A DNA stretch of 64,000 nucleotides, taken from NCBI GenBank assembly GCA_040004035.1, contig JAMPLN010000013.1; one strand, written 5' to 3'. Source of the stretch: Microcoleus vaginatus_C (GTDB taxonomy: Bacteria > Cyanobacteriota > Cyanobacteriia > Cyanobacteriales > Microcoleaceae). The translations under genes were made by a program, and so were the position numbers. Below the pieces are notes generated by a model. That model saw nothing but the letters and a program-made list of their open reading frames with translations. It ran no database searches and was not told the DNA's origin. The stretch's first letter is position 1, and every line of letters begins with the position of its first letter. Shown here in pieces: positions 49,762-58,956 of the stretch.

Positions 49762-50136
49762 TTAGACAACTAAATCCTTCTTCCTTGTGAAAGCTCCCCT
49801 AACAACTGATACTGCAACTCGAATTAATTGCATCATGCTAGCAGGATGAGCGATCGCCCAGACATTGATTGTCAGACAAGTGATTCCCATCACTAGCAAG
49901 ATGTATGTCGGAGGCATTACTACCCCGATCGCGAACCAGGTAAAAACGTGAAATATCATTGCTGTAGCCCACAGGCTGGCCACCACCACAGACGCCCAAA
50001 CTTGTATTCGAGGTCGGTTTAGTCCTGTCAAAATCGCTGTCTGCAATGTAGTCAGCAAGTTTGCCGGAACTAAAAAGGCACAGATAGCTATGCAGTAGGT
50101 AGAAGAAAACTCGGTAACTGTATTGAAGTCGATCAT
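49762..50136 (-). CDS. Membrane protein of unknown function
   Basis: 124 residues with three or four hydrophobic segments (STYCIAICAFLVPANLLTTL, IQVWASVVVASLWATAMIFH, VVMPPTYILLVMGITCLTIN). No motif of known function. Several cyanobacteria have small multi-helix proteins of this kind. It lies between the Hpt and phytochrome genes on the opposite strand. Confidence 0.6.
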   Translation of the reverse strand: MIDFNTVTEFSSTYCIAICAFLVPANLLTTLQTAILTGLNRPRIQVWASVVVASLWATAMIFHVFTWFAIGVVMPPTYILLVMGITCLTINVWAIAHPASMMQLIRVAVSVVRGAFTRKKDLVV

Positions 50137-50625
50137 CAGTCTAATTGTCGGGCCTGTTGGGTATACTTAAAGAGCTTAGCGTGACTTGACTTTCATATCT
50201 TGTCACCCTTACCTTAACTTAATATTTCAGTAAGTAGGCCGCTCTGGAGACGCATTTCTCTCCCCCTTTTCCAGCGGGCAAAATCTTACCACAAATATTA
50301 AAGTTTTGGGAAATTATCAAACATACTTGAAGAATGGCAACAATTGCTATGATCATTAACAGCGGGAAGCGATAGTATAGAAGAGTCAAGTCGGTAAATT
50401 TTATAGAAAGATGAGGCTGGTCTCACAGCAACACATAGGGCAGGCTGATTTTCGACTCAATCATTTTTGATTCGCTGATTCTCGGATGATGGATTCTCAG
50501 TGTCCATCAAGGGATCGAGCCGTTATGCGATCGAACAATATGAGATTTTTATGGAAAAGCCAATTTGCTCTCAAATCTCAAATCAATAGAACCCTCTCCA
50601 AATTTCACAGCGGAAGACAAAGCAA
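50137..50625. other. Upstream region of the phytochrome gene
   Basis: 489 bp with no convincing gene; the open frame at 50486-50671 has no motif. It presumably holds the phytochrome promoter. No clear -35/-10 pair was found by eye. Confidence 0.5.
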
Positions 50626-53148
50626 ATGGATCAACAAATCACAATTCCCGCACTCGAAGAAGTTGACTTGACAAACTGCGACAGAGAACCCATTCACATA
50701 TCGGGGCACATTCAGCCACACGGGGTGCTACTTGTTGTACGAGAACCTGAACTAGAAATACTGCAAGTCAGCGAAAATACGCAAGATTTGTTAGGAGTAG
50801 AGCCGGAAAGTGCGATCGGTCGAAATTTGAGCTTATTATTCAATCGAGTTCAACTAAAAAAACTCAAGCTTTGTTTGCTTAATGAAAACTTAAAAACCGT
50901 TAATCCCATTAAACTTTCTGTCACAAACAAAGGTAAATATTTAGAATTTGACTGCATCCTCCACCGAGTAGACGAAGTATTGATGGTCGAGTTGGAATTA
51001 GCCACCAACCCAGAAAACCTTTCTGTTTTTAGCTTTTATCATTCAGTGAGAGCCACTATCAGCAAAATTCAAAGCGCCAAAAATCTCAAGGAATTATCTC
51101 AAATAACTGTAGAAGAAGTCAGAAAAATATCTGGTTTTGATAGAGTTATGGTCTATCAATTTGACCACGAAGGCAACGGCGCTGTAATCGCTGAAGACAA
51201 AGCAGAAATGCTGAGTCCTTTCTTAGGATTAAACTACCCAAGTTCAGATATTCCCAAACAAGCCCGACAACTTTATGCGTTAAATTGGCTGAGGTTAATC
51301 CCAGATATTAATTATCAACCAGTCCCCCTTGTTTCAGGAAATAATGCTGTCACGACCCAGCCCCGAAACCTGAGTTTCAGCGTATTGAGAAGCGTTTCTC
51401 CCATTCACATAGAATACCTGCAAAATATGGGCGTTGCAGCTTCGATGTCAATCTCATTAATCAAAGACAAAAAACTGTGGGGATTGATTGCTTGCCACAA
51501 CTATACACCAAAACACCTCAACTATGAATTGCGCGCAGCCTGCGAATTTATCGGGCAAGTAATGTCCTTAGAACTGCAATCAAAAGAAGGAAACGAAGAC
51601 TACGACTACAAACTACACTTAAAATCCATTCAAACCAAGATTTTTGAAGACATATCCACGTCCGAAAACTTGTCAGAAGTGTTAGTTAAATGTCAGCAGA
51701 ATTTGCTAGAAGCAGTCAACGCCCAGGGAGCCGCAATAGTATTTGGAGACAATTGCTATCAAGTAGGGCAAACACCTCAAGGAGAAGCGCTCAAATACTT
51801 AACTAATTGGGTGCAAGAGCATTTAAATAAAGAAATTTTTTATACAGACTCGCTCACCAAATGCTATCCAGAAGCTGAGGAATTTAAAGACACGGCAAGC
51901 GGGTGTTTAGCTATAGCAATATCGCCGACGCAGAAAATATACGTTTTGTGGTTTCGCCCGGAAGTAATTAAGACCGTAAATTGGGCGGGCAACCCCAACA
52001 AACCAGTTGAAACCGATGAAGATGGCAACCCTCGACTGTCTCCTCGGAAATCCTTCGAGCTGTGGAAAGAAAATGTGAGGTACAAATCGTTGCCTTGGAA
52101 ACAATGCGAAATAGACGCTGCATTGGAACTGAAAAAAGCAATGATTAATATAGTGCTGTGCCAAGTCGATAAACTAGAAAAATTAAATACAGCATTACAA
52201 GCATCAGTCGCCAGAGAACGGGAAAAAACTGCTAATTTAAAAACAGCAATGTCCGAGCTGAAGCGGGCGCAAACTCAATTGGTGCAAAGCGAAAGAATGT
52301 CAAGTTTGGGACAGTTGGTGGCGGCGGTAGCTTATGAAGTCACTAACCCGATTAACTTCATCTACGGAAATCTTAGCTATGCCAATGAATACAGTCAAAA
52401 AATGATCGATTTATTGCAGCTTTACGAGCAGCACTATCCCTCGCCTTCGCCAGAAGTTCAAGCACAAATAGAAGCAGTAGAATTAGAGTTCATAGTTGAA
52501 GACTTACCGAAGTTGCTGGGCTCAATGAAAGTAGGAGCTAACCGCATCCGCGAGATAGTTCAGTCGCTGCGAAACTTCTCTAGAATTGACGAAGCAGACA
52601 TTAAACCAGTTGACATTCACGACGGATTGGACAGCGCTTTGCTGATTTTGAGCAACCGACTCAAACCGAAGCCCGATCGCCCTGCAATTCATCTCATCAA
52701 AGAATATGGCTCTCTGCCTTTGGTTGAGTGTTACGCAGTTCAAATAAACCAAGTATTTATGAATGTACTGACAAATGCAATTGATGCTCTCGAAGATGCC
52801 TTTGTCAACAATAATTTATCGTGGCACGGCGGGGACAAAGAAGAGCCAGTTAAGTACGGACAAATTCGGATTGTGACTGAACTTTGTCCCGAAGAAAAAG
52901 CCGTAGCAGTTCGGATCAAGGACAACGGTTGGGGCATGGAAGAAAAAGTTCGCCAGAAAATTTTTGAGCCATTTTTTACCACAAAACAGGTGGGCAAAGG
53001 TGCGGGGATAGGTTTGACCATTAGCCACGAAATTGCGGTAGAACAACACGGTGGCAAATTGACTTGCATTTCTGCCCCCGGAGAGGGAACCGAGTTGATT
53101 ATTGAGATTCCCTTGAACCAAACTCATCCCACACCCATCGTCAAGTGA
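50626..53148 (+). CDS. Bacteriophytochrome-type sensor kinase with altered H-box
   Basis: 840 residues. A PAS domain (about 20-125) starts after VDLTNCDREPIHISGHIQPH, in which C18 is at the biliverdin-binding Cys position of BphP-type phytochromes. GAF follows (about 140-320) with PSSDIP. The Cph1-type Cys site reads SPIHIEYLQNMGV, with Ile in place of Cys, so biliverdin is expected. PHY (about 330-510) has a PRxSF tongue (SPRKSFELW). Then comes HisKA: GQLVAAVAYEVTNPINF, where family members have VAHE. Residue 570 is Tyr (TAT), so the phospho-acceptor His is absent. The ATPase domain is intact (NVLTNAIDAL, DNGWGMEEK, FFTTKQVGKGAGIGL). It may act in a heteromer or as a non-kinase light switch. 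Confidence 0.9.
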   Translation: MDQQITIPALEEVDLTNCDREPIHISGHIQPHGVLLVVREPELEILQVSENTQDLLGVEPESAIGRNLSLLFNRVQLKKLKLCLLNENLKTVNPIKLSVTNKGKYLEFDCILHRVDEVLMVELELATNPENLSVFSFYHSVRATISKIQSAKNLKELSQITVEEVRKISGFDRVMVYQFDHEGNGAVIAEDKAEMLSPFLGLNYPSSDIPKQARQLYALNWLRLIPDINYQPVPLVSGNNAVTTQPRNLSFSVLRSVSPIHIEYLQNMGVAASMSISLIKDKKLWGLIACHNYTPKHLNYELRAACEFIGQVMSLELQSKEGNEDYDYKLHLKSIQTKIFEDISTSENLSEVLVKCQQNLLEAVNAQGAAIVFGDNCYQVGQTPQGEALKYLTNWVQEHLNKEIFYTDSLTKCYPEAEEFKDTASGCLAIAISPTQKIYVLWFRPEVIKTVNWAGNPNKPVETDEDGNPRLSPRKSFELWKENVRYKSLPWKQCEIDAALELKKAMINIVLCQVDKLEKLNTALQASVAREREKTANLKTAMSELKRAQTQLVQSERMSSLGQLVAAVAYEVTNPINFIYGNLSYANEYSQKMIDLLQLYEQHYPSPSPEVQAQIEAVELEFIVEDLPKLLGSMKVGANRIREIVQSLRNFSRIDEADIKPVDIHDGLDSALLILSNRLKPKPDRPAIHLIKEYGSLPLVECYAVQINQVFMNVLTNAIDALEDAFVNNNLSWHGGDKEEPVKYGQIRIVTELCPEEKAVAVRIKDNGWGMEEKVRQKIFEPFFTTKQVGKGAGIGLTISHEIAVEQHGGKLTCISAPGEGTELIIEIPLNQTHPTPIVK

Positions 53149-53270
53149 AAAAAGTCCGCGCTAGCGAATCTATCCCAAAGGCTAGGAAATCCCCCCAATT
53201 CAAAAATCGAAAATTCGATTAAAATACAAAAGCAGCTAAGTAGATTTGAGCCAATTCAGAGGAAGCTAGT

Positions 53271-54734
53271 ATGACTGAAAAAAAAACCGCCCAATGGGAT
53301 GCCGGCCGGTTTCTCAAAACCTTGGCTTATTTCGGCGTCATTCCCTTCATTGGCAGCATTAGCTGGCTGCAACAACTCTTTGGAAGCAGCAGCAAAACTA
53401 AAAAAGACCAACCCAAATTGATACTGGTAGCCGGTGCTACCGGCGGCGTCGGGAAGCGAGTTGTCAAGCGGCTGCAACAGCGGGGATATAGAGTGCGAGC
53501 CCTTGTCAGAGATACCAAAAGAGCAACAGAAATTCTCGGCCAAAATGTCGAGTTAGTCGAAGGAGATATCACTCTGCCAGAAACCCTAACACCGCTAGTA
53601 ACCGAGGGCGTAGAAGCAGTTATCTGCTGCACCGGCACGAAAGTTCAACCGATAGAAGGAGACACCCCAACGCGGGAAAAATACTATCAAGGCATCAAAT
53701 TTTATATGCCGGAAGTTGTCGATGTTCCCGAAATAGTCGAATACAAAGGCCTGAATAATTTAGTGCAAGCTGTTCGCCGCCAGCTAATTAAAGCAGGCGA
53801 AAAAACAATTTTTGACTTCACAAAACCCAGCCAAGATTTAAAAGAAACTTGGGGTGCCCTCGACGACATCGTGATGGGTGGCACCAGCGAAAGTTCGATC
53901 GTACTTACAGACAATACAGCTATATTCACAGGCAATGTTTCTACCGCCAACTCGGGTGGCTTTGCTTCGGTGCGTACTCGCAACTTTGATCCTCCGCTTA
54001 ACCTCACAGGATTTAGCGGCCTCCAACTACGTGTCAAAGGGGACGGTAAGCGCTACAAATTGATTGTTCGCAGCGAAGCTAAATGGGATGGAATTGGCTA
54101 TTGCTATTCGTTTGATACTGTTTACAATATCTGGATTACTATCACTGTTCCTTTTGATGAGTTAATTCCAGTTTTCCGCGCCAAAACTGTTAAGGATGGC
54201 TCTAAATTTGATCCCAGCAGTATTTTTTCTTTTCAGTTAATGTTGAGCAAGTTTGAATATGATGGCGCGCTCAACCCGAAATTTACACCGGGTATTTTTC
54301 AACTGGAGTTAGAATCTATTAAAGCTGATGGGGGACAGACTTTACCGCGATTTGTGATGGTGAGTTCGGCAGGAGTTACCCGCCCTGGCCGACCGGGAAT
54401 TAACTTGGAAGAAGAACCGCCGGCAGTCAGGATGAATGATATGTTGGGGGGAATTTTGACTTGGAAGTTGAAAGGGGAAGATTGTGTGCGATCGAGCGGC
54501 ATACCTTATACTATTGTCAGACCTTGCGCTTTGACTGAAGAACCCGGAGGCAAAGCTTTAATATTTGAGCAAGGAGACAATATTAGGGGCAAAGTCAGTC
54601 GGGAAGATATTGCAGAATTGTGCGTGGAGGCTTTGGAACAACCGCAAGCTTGCAATGTTACTTTTGAGGTGAAAGAGGGGGAAAATGGCAGTTCTCCCGG
54701 AGACTGGCAGGCTTTGTTTTCGGGAGTTAAATAA
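53271..54734 (+). CDS. Atypical SDR with inserted CIA30 domain (HCF173-like)
   Basis: 487 residues, AGAGGAAG before the ATG. The NAD(P)-binding half begins at about residue 45 (LILVAGATGGVGKRVVKRLQ, then RALVRDTKRA and ELVEGDITLP). Residues about 180-350 are a CIA30 domain (DFTKPSQDLKETWGALDDIV, FTGNVSTANSGGFASVR, YRL-type beta strands). The SDR fold then resumes (RFVMVSSAGVTRPGRPG, SGIPYTIVRPCALTEEPGGK, REDIAELCVEAL). A CIA30 domain placed inside an atypical SDR is the arrangement of plant HCF173, which promotes psbA translation. The N-terminal 40 residues contain a hydrophobic patch (LAYFGVIPFIGSISW) that could attach to membrane. The name by likeness is tentative. Confidence 0.82.
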   Translation: MTEKKTAQWDAGRFLKTLAYFGVIPFIGSISWLQQLFGSSSKTKKDQPKLILVAGATGGVGKRVVKRLQQRGYRVRALVRDTKRATEILGQNVELVEGDITLPETLTPLVTEGVEAVICCTGTKVQPIEGDTPTREKYYQGIKFYMPEVVDVPEIVEYKGLNNLVQAVRRQLIKAGEKTIFDFTKPSQDLKETWGALDDIVMGGTSESSIVLTDNTAIFTGNVSTANSGGFASVRTRNFDPPLNLTGFSGLQLRVKGDGKRYKLIVRSEAKWDGIGYCYSFDTVYNIWITITVPFDELIPVFRAKTVKDGSKFDPSSIFSFQLMLSKFEYDGALNPKFTPGIFQLELESIKADGGQTLPRFVMVSSAGVTRPGRPGINLEEEPPAVRMNDMLGGILTWKLKGEDCVRSSGIPYTIVRPCALTEEPGGKALIFEQGDNIRGKVSREDIAELCVEALEQPQACNVTFEVKEGENGSSPGDWQALFSGVK

Positions 54735-55055
54735 CAGATAGCACTTCTTACTAAAATGAGCTAGGCTTGGTGATTTATAACGGGTTCCCAGGCATAGCCT
54801 GGGAATCAATGTCCAGAGGCTCTGCCTCGCTTGTTAGTAGGAAAATTGGAGGCAGAGCCTCCGGATATGCGTTACCAGGCAGAGCCTGTTAACGAGTAAA
54901 ATGCGAGTTTTATAACTGGTTCCCAGGCTAGGCCTGGGAATCAATGTCCAGAGGCTCTGCCTCGCTTGTTAGTAGGAAAATTGGAGGCAGAGCCTCCGGA
55001 TATGCGTTACCAGGCATAGCCTCTTAACGAGTAAAATTACCAATTATCAATTACT
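54735..55055. other. Gap filled by a tandem dispersed repeat
   Basis: No gene. Nearly all of it is the tandem repeat at 54783-55036. Confidence 0.7.
54783..55036. repeat. Two tandem copies of a 135-bp palindromic repeat
   Basis: The motif TTCCCAGGC...GCCTGGGAATCAATG starts at 54785 and again at 54920. Each copy also has GAGGCTCTGCCTCGC and GGAGGCAGAGCCTCC hairpins. A related block is at 40493-40585. Confidence 0.85.
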
Positions 55056-55934
55056 ATGTCTGTGACTTTTTCCCGACGCTATTTGACGCCTTATTTGTTT
55101 TTGCTACCTGCTTTATTTATTTTGAGTTTGACTGTTTTGTGGCCGGCGGTGCAAGCTTTTTATTTGAGTTTTACCAACTACGAATATGATTTAACTCAAA
55201 TGCCGCAGTGGGTGGGTTTAAAGAATTTTGAGAGGTTGTGGGGCGATCGCACATTCTGGCAAACTTTGACGAATACGCTGCTGTATCTCACCTGCGTGGT
55301 GCCTGTATTGGTTGTTCTACCGTTGGGAATGGCAATTTTGTGCAACCAAAAACTTAAGGGGATGAACTGGTTTCGAGCCGCATACTACACGCCGGCGGTA
55401 ATTTCAATGGTTGTCGCCGGGATTGCTTGGAAGTGGCTGTTTGCTGAGACTGGACTGCTGAATCAGTTGGGGGAATTGTTGGGTTTACCTCCTGTGTCTT
55501 GGCTGGCTAATCCAAAGTTAGCAATCTTTAGCGTCATGGCAGTTACTATCTGGAAAGGATTGGGCTATTACATGGTGATTTATTTGGCAGGGCTGCAAGC
55601 TATTCCGGCAGAACTTTATGAGGCGGCTGCTATTGATGGTTCTGATGGTTTGGGAAAGCACTGGGACATTACTGTGCCGCTGATGAAGCCTTATTTAGTT
55701 TTAGTTGCGGTGATTTCGGCGATTTCTGCTACTAAGGTTTTTGAAGAAGTTTATATCATGACTCAGGGCGGGCCTCGCAATAGTTCTAAGACTGTTGTTT
55801 ATTATCTTTACGAACGGGCTTTTAAGGATTTGGAAATTGGCTATGCTTGTACGATCGGGCTGGTTTTGTTTTTGCTAATTTTGGGTTTGTCGATTTTGCA
55901 AGTTAGCCTTCAGGGTTTGGCTCGCAATGATTAA
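55056..55934 (+). CDS. Sugar ABC transporter permease (MalF/UgpA type)
   Basis: 292 residues with six transmembrane helices (LFLLPALFILSLTVLWPAVQ, LLYLTCVVPVLVVLPLGMAI, VMAVTIWKGLGYYMVIYLAG). The EAA loop is ELYEAAAIDGSDGLGKHWDI, and the C-terminal FEEVYIMTQGGPRNSSKTVV is typical of carbohydrate-importer permeases. Such systems need a second permease, a binding protein and an ATPase. None of those lies in this window, so partners must be elsewhere. It stands alone with tandem repeats upstream. Confidence 0.92.
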   Translation: MSVTFSRRYLTPYLFLLPALFILSLTVLWPAVQAFYLSFTNYEYDLTQMPQWVGLKNFERLWGDRTFWQTLTNTLLYLTCVVPVLVVLPLGMAILCNQKLKGMNWFRAAYYTPAVISMVVAGIAWKWLFAETGLLNQLGELLGLPPVSWLANPKLAIFSVMAVTIWKGLGYYMVIYLAGLQAIPAELYEAAAIDGSDGLGKHWDITVPLMKPYLVLVAVISAISATKVFEEVYIMTQGGPRNSSKTVVYYLYERAFKDLEIGYACTIGLVLFLLILGLSILQVSLQGLARND

Positions 55935-56092
55935 GATTTATGACTGATTAGAACTGACGCACTCCGGGCATCATAAACTCGGTTTCTCGTTCTCATTCCT
56001 GTGATTACCAGGACTTGGTTACATTCAGAAACCGGGTTTATTGGTCTAATTTCTACTAATTTTAGACTGGAATCTCGAAGTAATGCGATCGC

Positions 56093-56794
56093 TCACGGTT
56101 TTGGGCAGGTCTTATTGGCGAAATCGCAGGTATAAATATAGGGTTTCTGCCAGTTCAGAGGAATTTCTAATAAATCCCTGGTTCCGGTCATTCCCTGTCC
56201 CAGAAAGAGCAGCACAGCGATCGAGTTCAATATCACATGGATAGTGCGCCAGCGATTTGAGCGGTCTTTGTAAATGTCTTCAATGATGGCAAGCGAGAAA
56301 ACCATAATTAGCGCAGCGGCGATCCCAATGTAGTAGTGAGACCAATACCATTCATTGGTTCGCCGATAAACGCCATCTTGAGTGCCAAGAATTACCAAAC
56401 CCGTACCTGTTAGGGTCGCAAATATGCCGCGCCATAAAGCGGGTGTCGCTCGATATAGCATGACCAAAGAGGCGATAGTTGCCACAAACATCAGCACAAT
56501 GAAAATGACCTGAAACGAGTTTTTGCTCCAAACATCCTTGCTCAAAATATGCTCAAAAATCGGGTAGGCTAGACCCAACAACGTCACTCCTACTACAGAA
56601 CCTGACAGAATTCGACCTGCTTTGACGTGTTCTGGACCGACTACAGGTGGAATTTTGCTCTTGGTGTCGATCGCAATTTGCTTCCGACGCTGCATAGTTT
56701 GCCACGCCATATTGAGAACAACACCAAGCATAGGAAAAACAATCGCTACAGCTAAAATAGGATGCAGCAAAGCCAGAAAATCTTTAAATTCCAT
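56093..56794 (-). CDS. DUF4079 family membrane protein
   Basis: 233 residues with six or seven transmembrane helices (LHPILAVAIVFPMLGVVLNM, VVGVTLLGLAYPIFEHIL, FQVIFIVLMFVATIASLVML, GIAAALIMVFSLAIIEDIYK). The pattern LLHPILAV.IVFP..G, together with a His in HYYIGIAA, matches DUF4079, a cyanobacterial and plastid-related membrane family of unknown function. A GGTGAT ribosome binding site precedes the ATG. No operon partner. Confidence 0.8.
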   Translation of the reverse strand: MEFKDFLALLHPILAVAIVFPMLGVVLNMAWQTMQRRKQIAIDTKSKIPPVVGPEHVKAGRILSGSVVGVTLLGLAYPIFEHILSKDVWSKNSFQVIFIVLMFVATIASLVMLYRATPALWRGIFATLTGTGLVILGTQDGVYRRTNEWYWSHYYIGIAAALIMVFSLAIIEDIYKDRSNRWRTIHVILNSIAVLLFLGQGMTGTRDLLEIPLNWQKPYIYTCDFANKTCPKP

Positions 56795-57197
56795 ATATCA
56801 CCTTTTTGTTGAAGAGGGTTGGCTTCATCAACCCGGTTTTTGCGATACATAATATCATACCCGGTGATCTAAGCACAGTAAGTTTGTAGTCAGGACTAAT
56901 AGTGATTATTCAGCCGCATATAGAAGGCTAAAGTCCTGACTACAAACACGCTTTATGAGGGGTAATTCACCGGAGATGTTAAGCAATAAGAAGATATAGC
57001 AGTTGTCTGTTGGGTGAGGTACAGCTTTCTCAATTACGCAATCGAGCAATTACAATTACCTTGTTCTCAGGGAAATGAAAACTGCTGGCGGTAAGGTAAG
57101 TGCCGGTTAGCCACTAATTCCCTGCATCACTTTGAGCTTAGCTGAACAGTTCTTTGTTATTCACAATAGTATGCTAATTTTTGTTCGCTAAAGCAAT
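56795..57197. other. Intergenic region with an inverted-repeat element
   Basis: 403 bp, no gene. The notable part is a 16-bp perfect inverted repeat (56882-56947). Confidence 0.55.
56882..56947. repeat. 66-bp element with perfect 16-bp inverted repeats
   Basis: GTTTGTAGTCAGGACT at 56882-56897 and AGTCCTGACTACAAAC at 56932-56947. It has the look of a MITE or hairpin repeat; no target duplication is clear. Confidence 0.7.
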
Positions 57198-57416
57198 GTG
57201 ACCAGGGATATCGCCCATCCACTGTGCTTGTACTTTCTTGTCGTAGTTGAGATAAAGCTTCCGATTAACGATTTTCTAGGCGTCACAAGGGTTGGCTTGT
57301 GCAACCTTATTGAAGTGTATATTCGTGCGTTACGGATTAAATTAGAAGCCAGTAACTCCAAACGCCTGCTGCCTAGTGTTCGGGGAGTTGGATATGTGTT
57401 GCGAGAGCAAAAGTGA
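57198..57416 (+). pseudogene. Fragment of an OmpR-type response regulator DNA-binding domain
   Basis: The final 40 residues read LIEVYIRALRIKLEASNSKR, then LLPSVRGVGYVLRE, which is the recognition helix and wing of an OmpR/PhoB winged-helix domain (family pattern V.VYIR.LR.KLE...RGVGYVLRE). The first 30 residues show no family match, and the receiver domain and the rest of the DNA-binding domain are missing. It is a 3' remnant, most likely not functional. No histidine-kinase remnant is seen beside it. Confidence 0.65.
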
Positions 57417-57509
57417 TGAGGGGCGGATTTACAAATACTTGGCAGATGAAGTATTGATACTGGTGAACCCGCTCCTATTATACTACCTATTTTTTGGTGA
57501 AAAATCTAC

Positions 57510-57932
57510 CTAGAAATCCGGTCGTTCCTGATAATCTTCCGCAGAACTAGGGTCTAATTCCCAGCGACTTTCATCTCGATGTTCAAGCATATTTGTTGTG
57601 TTCAAAATAGCGCCATCGGGCATTTCTATGCCGGCAGCGGCTCCGAGTTCGTCAACCATATCCAGGTCGGGAGTAGGCGCAGTTCCGCCCACCGATTGCT
57701 CACCAGTGGCACTTTCTTGTTCCGCAGCCGGATCGCCATCCTCGCCGCCGATTTGGGAACTGGTGGAAGAGTAGTCCGAACTGCTGTCCTGCAGGGTTGT
57801 TATGTCGTCTTGGCTCACTCCGGGTTGATCGATGACGCCAGTACCGTAAGATTCGGTAATTTCTTGAGGCAATTCGCCCAAATTATCGCGTTCAGTTGTT
57901 GTTTTTGCGTTGCTTTTCTTTTGCTTTGCCAC
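57510..57932 (-). CDS. DUF6335 family acidic protein
   Basis: 140 residues, GTG start with AGGAG upstream at good spacing. The sequence is acidic and low-complexity in the middle (SSSDYSSTSSQIGGEDGDP). Conserved segments are ELPQEITESYGTGVIDQPGV, SVGGTAPTPDLDMVDELGAA and ESRWELDPSSAEDYQERPDF, the pattern of DUF6335 (a cyanobacterial family). The function is unknown. It is probably largely disordered and cytosolic. Confidence 0.75.
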   Translation of the reverse strand: MAKQKKSNAKTTTERDNLGELPQEITESYGTGVIDQPGVSQDDITTLQDSSSDYSSTSSQIGGEDGDPAAEQESATGEQSVGGTAPTPDLDMVDELGAAAGIEMPDGAILNTTNMLEHRDESRWELDPSSAEDYQERPDF

Positions 57933-58115
57933 GATACTTGCTCCTGTTTTTTTTTGAACTCAATTAAATTAAAAATGTCCGAATTTGGCTTTAACTGAAT
58001 TGTTTTTAGTAATTGCCAATGGCTATAATTAAGTGGTATTGTAATTACTATTTAAGTTTTTAGCTTCTATCCCAGGAAATATATTGATTCGGCTCAGCTA
58101 TTTCAGAGGGAATAC

Positions 58116-58154
58116 AAAAAGCGATCGCCCGTTTGAAAATGGCGATCGCTTTTT
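58116..58154. terminator. HIP1-containing bidirectional terminator
   Basis: AAAAAGCGATCGCC (58116-58129) pairs with GGCGATCGCTTTTT (58141-58154) over an 11-nt loop. It lies just after the stop of the minus-strand gene at 58171-58377 and has T-tracts on both sides. Confidence 0.7.
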
Positions 58155-58170
58155 AATTCGGAGGCTAATG

Positions 58171-58377
58171 CTATTCGGGAAAATCAGGGATTATCCATTT
58201 GGGGGGTTCCGTCCGTTTCCTTCTCACCGCTTCCTCTGCTATTTCTAGCATTTTATCCAGAGAAGTATTTTCAATAAAGTTGGACGTTGCTTCTGCGTAT
58301 TCCCGCTTCGGGCACTTGTCGCCCAGAACGCAGCCATTGACGCAAGCTACAGCACAATCGACAGTGTTCTCCACCAT
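58171..58377 (-). CDS. Small conserved Cys-containing protein
   Basis: 68 residues with an AAGGAA upstream. Four Cys lie near the N terminus in the pattern CAVACVNGCVLGDKC, which could bind a metal or an iron-sulfur cluster. The rest is charged and helical (SLDKMLEIAEEAVRRKRTEP), ending WIIPDFPE. I do not recognise a named family, but it looks like a real cyanobacterial small protein because of its good start, stop and downstream terminator. Confidence 0.6.
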   Translation of the reverse strand: MVENTVDCAVACVNGCVLGDKCPKREYAEATSNFIENTSLDKMLEIAEEAVRRKRTEPPKWIIPDFPE

Positions 58378-58542
58378 AACTTTTTTCCTTTCACGGTTCC
58401 AACAACTAGCAGGCAGATGCTCTGGGTTAATTTGTCAAGAGACTGCCCTCTATGTTTATTTTACTTTACAAACTGACCTCAAATGTCGATCGCCAGCGCA
58501 AAACTGTTATAAAATCAAAGCAACCTACTTAATCTGCCGATC

Positions 58543-58956
58543 GTGAACAATTTTCTGCGGCGCTTAAAACTTTTACCTTGGCGAGAAATGCTGCAAATTT
58601 CCGCCCTCGTCAACTGCATCGTGGTTGGATTGGAGTTATTTTTAGCCTGGGGTTTCACGCAATCCCGGCCAATCCGCAACGGGGTGACGCTTCTCTACAG
58701 TTCTTCCCTCGGGACATTGATACCTTTTGCAGCAGCAGTGGGAATGGGAGCTTTAGCAGTGTACTTTTTAGAGTATTGGCAACAACAATTTTTGCTCAAC
58801 CGAATTAGTTTGTGGGTTTTAGTTTTCTGCGTGCTCTTGGGTTTGGTGTTAAAGTCATTCCTACCCATACCTCCTTTATTAGCAAGTTTATCGCAAGCTG
58901 CACTAATCGGAGTTACGGTGGGAGTTTTTTGGAAGGGCCGGCCTTATTGGCGATAG
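58543..58956 (+). CDS. Small membrane protein of unknown function
   Basis: 137 residues, GTG start at 58543. Four hydrophobic segments (ISALVNCIVVGLELFLAWGF, LIPFAAAVGMGALAVYFLEY, ISLWVLVFCVLLGLVLKSFL, SLSQAALIGVTVGVFWKG). No recognised motif. It is an ordinary cyanobacterial conserved membrane protein. Confidence 0.65.
   Translation: MNNFLRRLKLLPWREMLQISALVNCIVVGLELFLAWGFTQSRPIRNGVTLLYSSSLGTLIPFAAAVGMGALAVYFLEYWQQQFLLNRISLWVLVFCVLLGLVLKSFLPIPPLLASLSQAALIGVTVGVFWKGRPYWR

Noticed and set aside
50486..50671. 61-residue frame before the phytochrome
   Set aside because: Overlaps the phytochrome start in another frame and has no motif.
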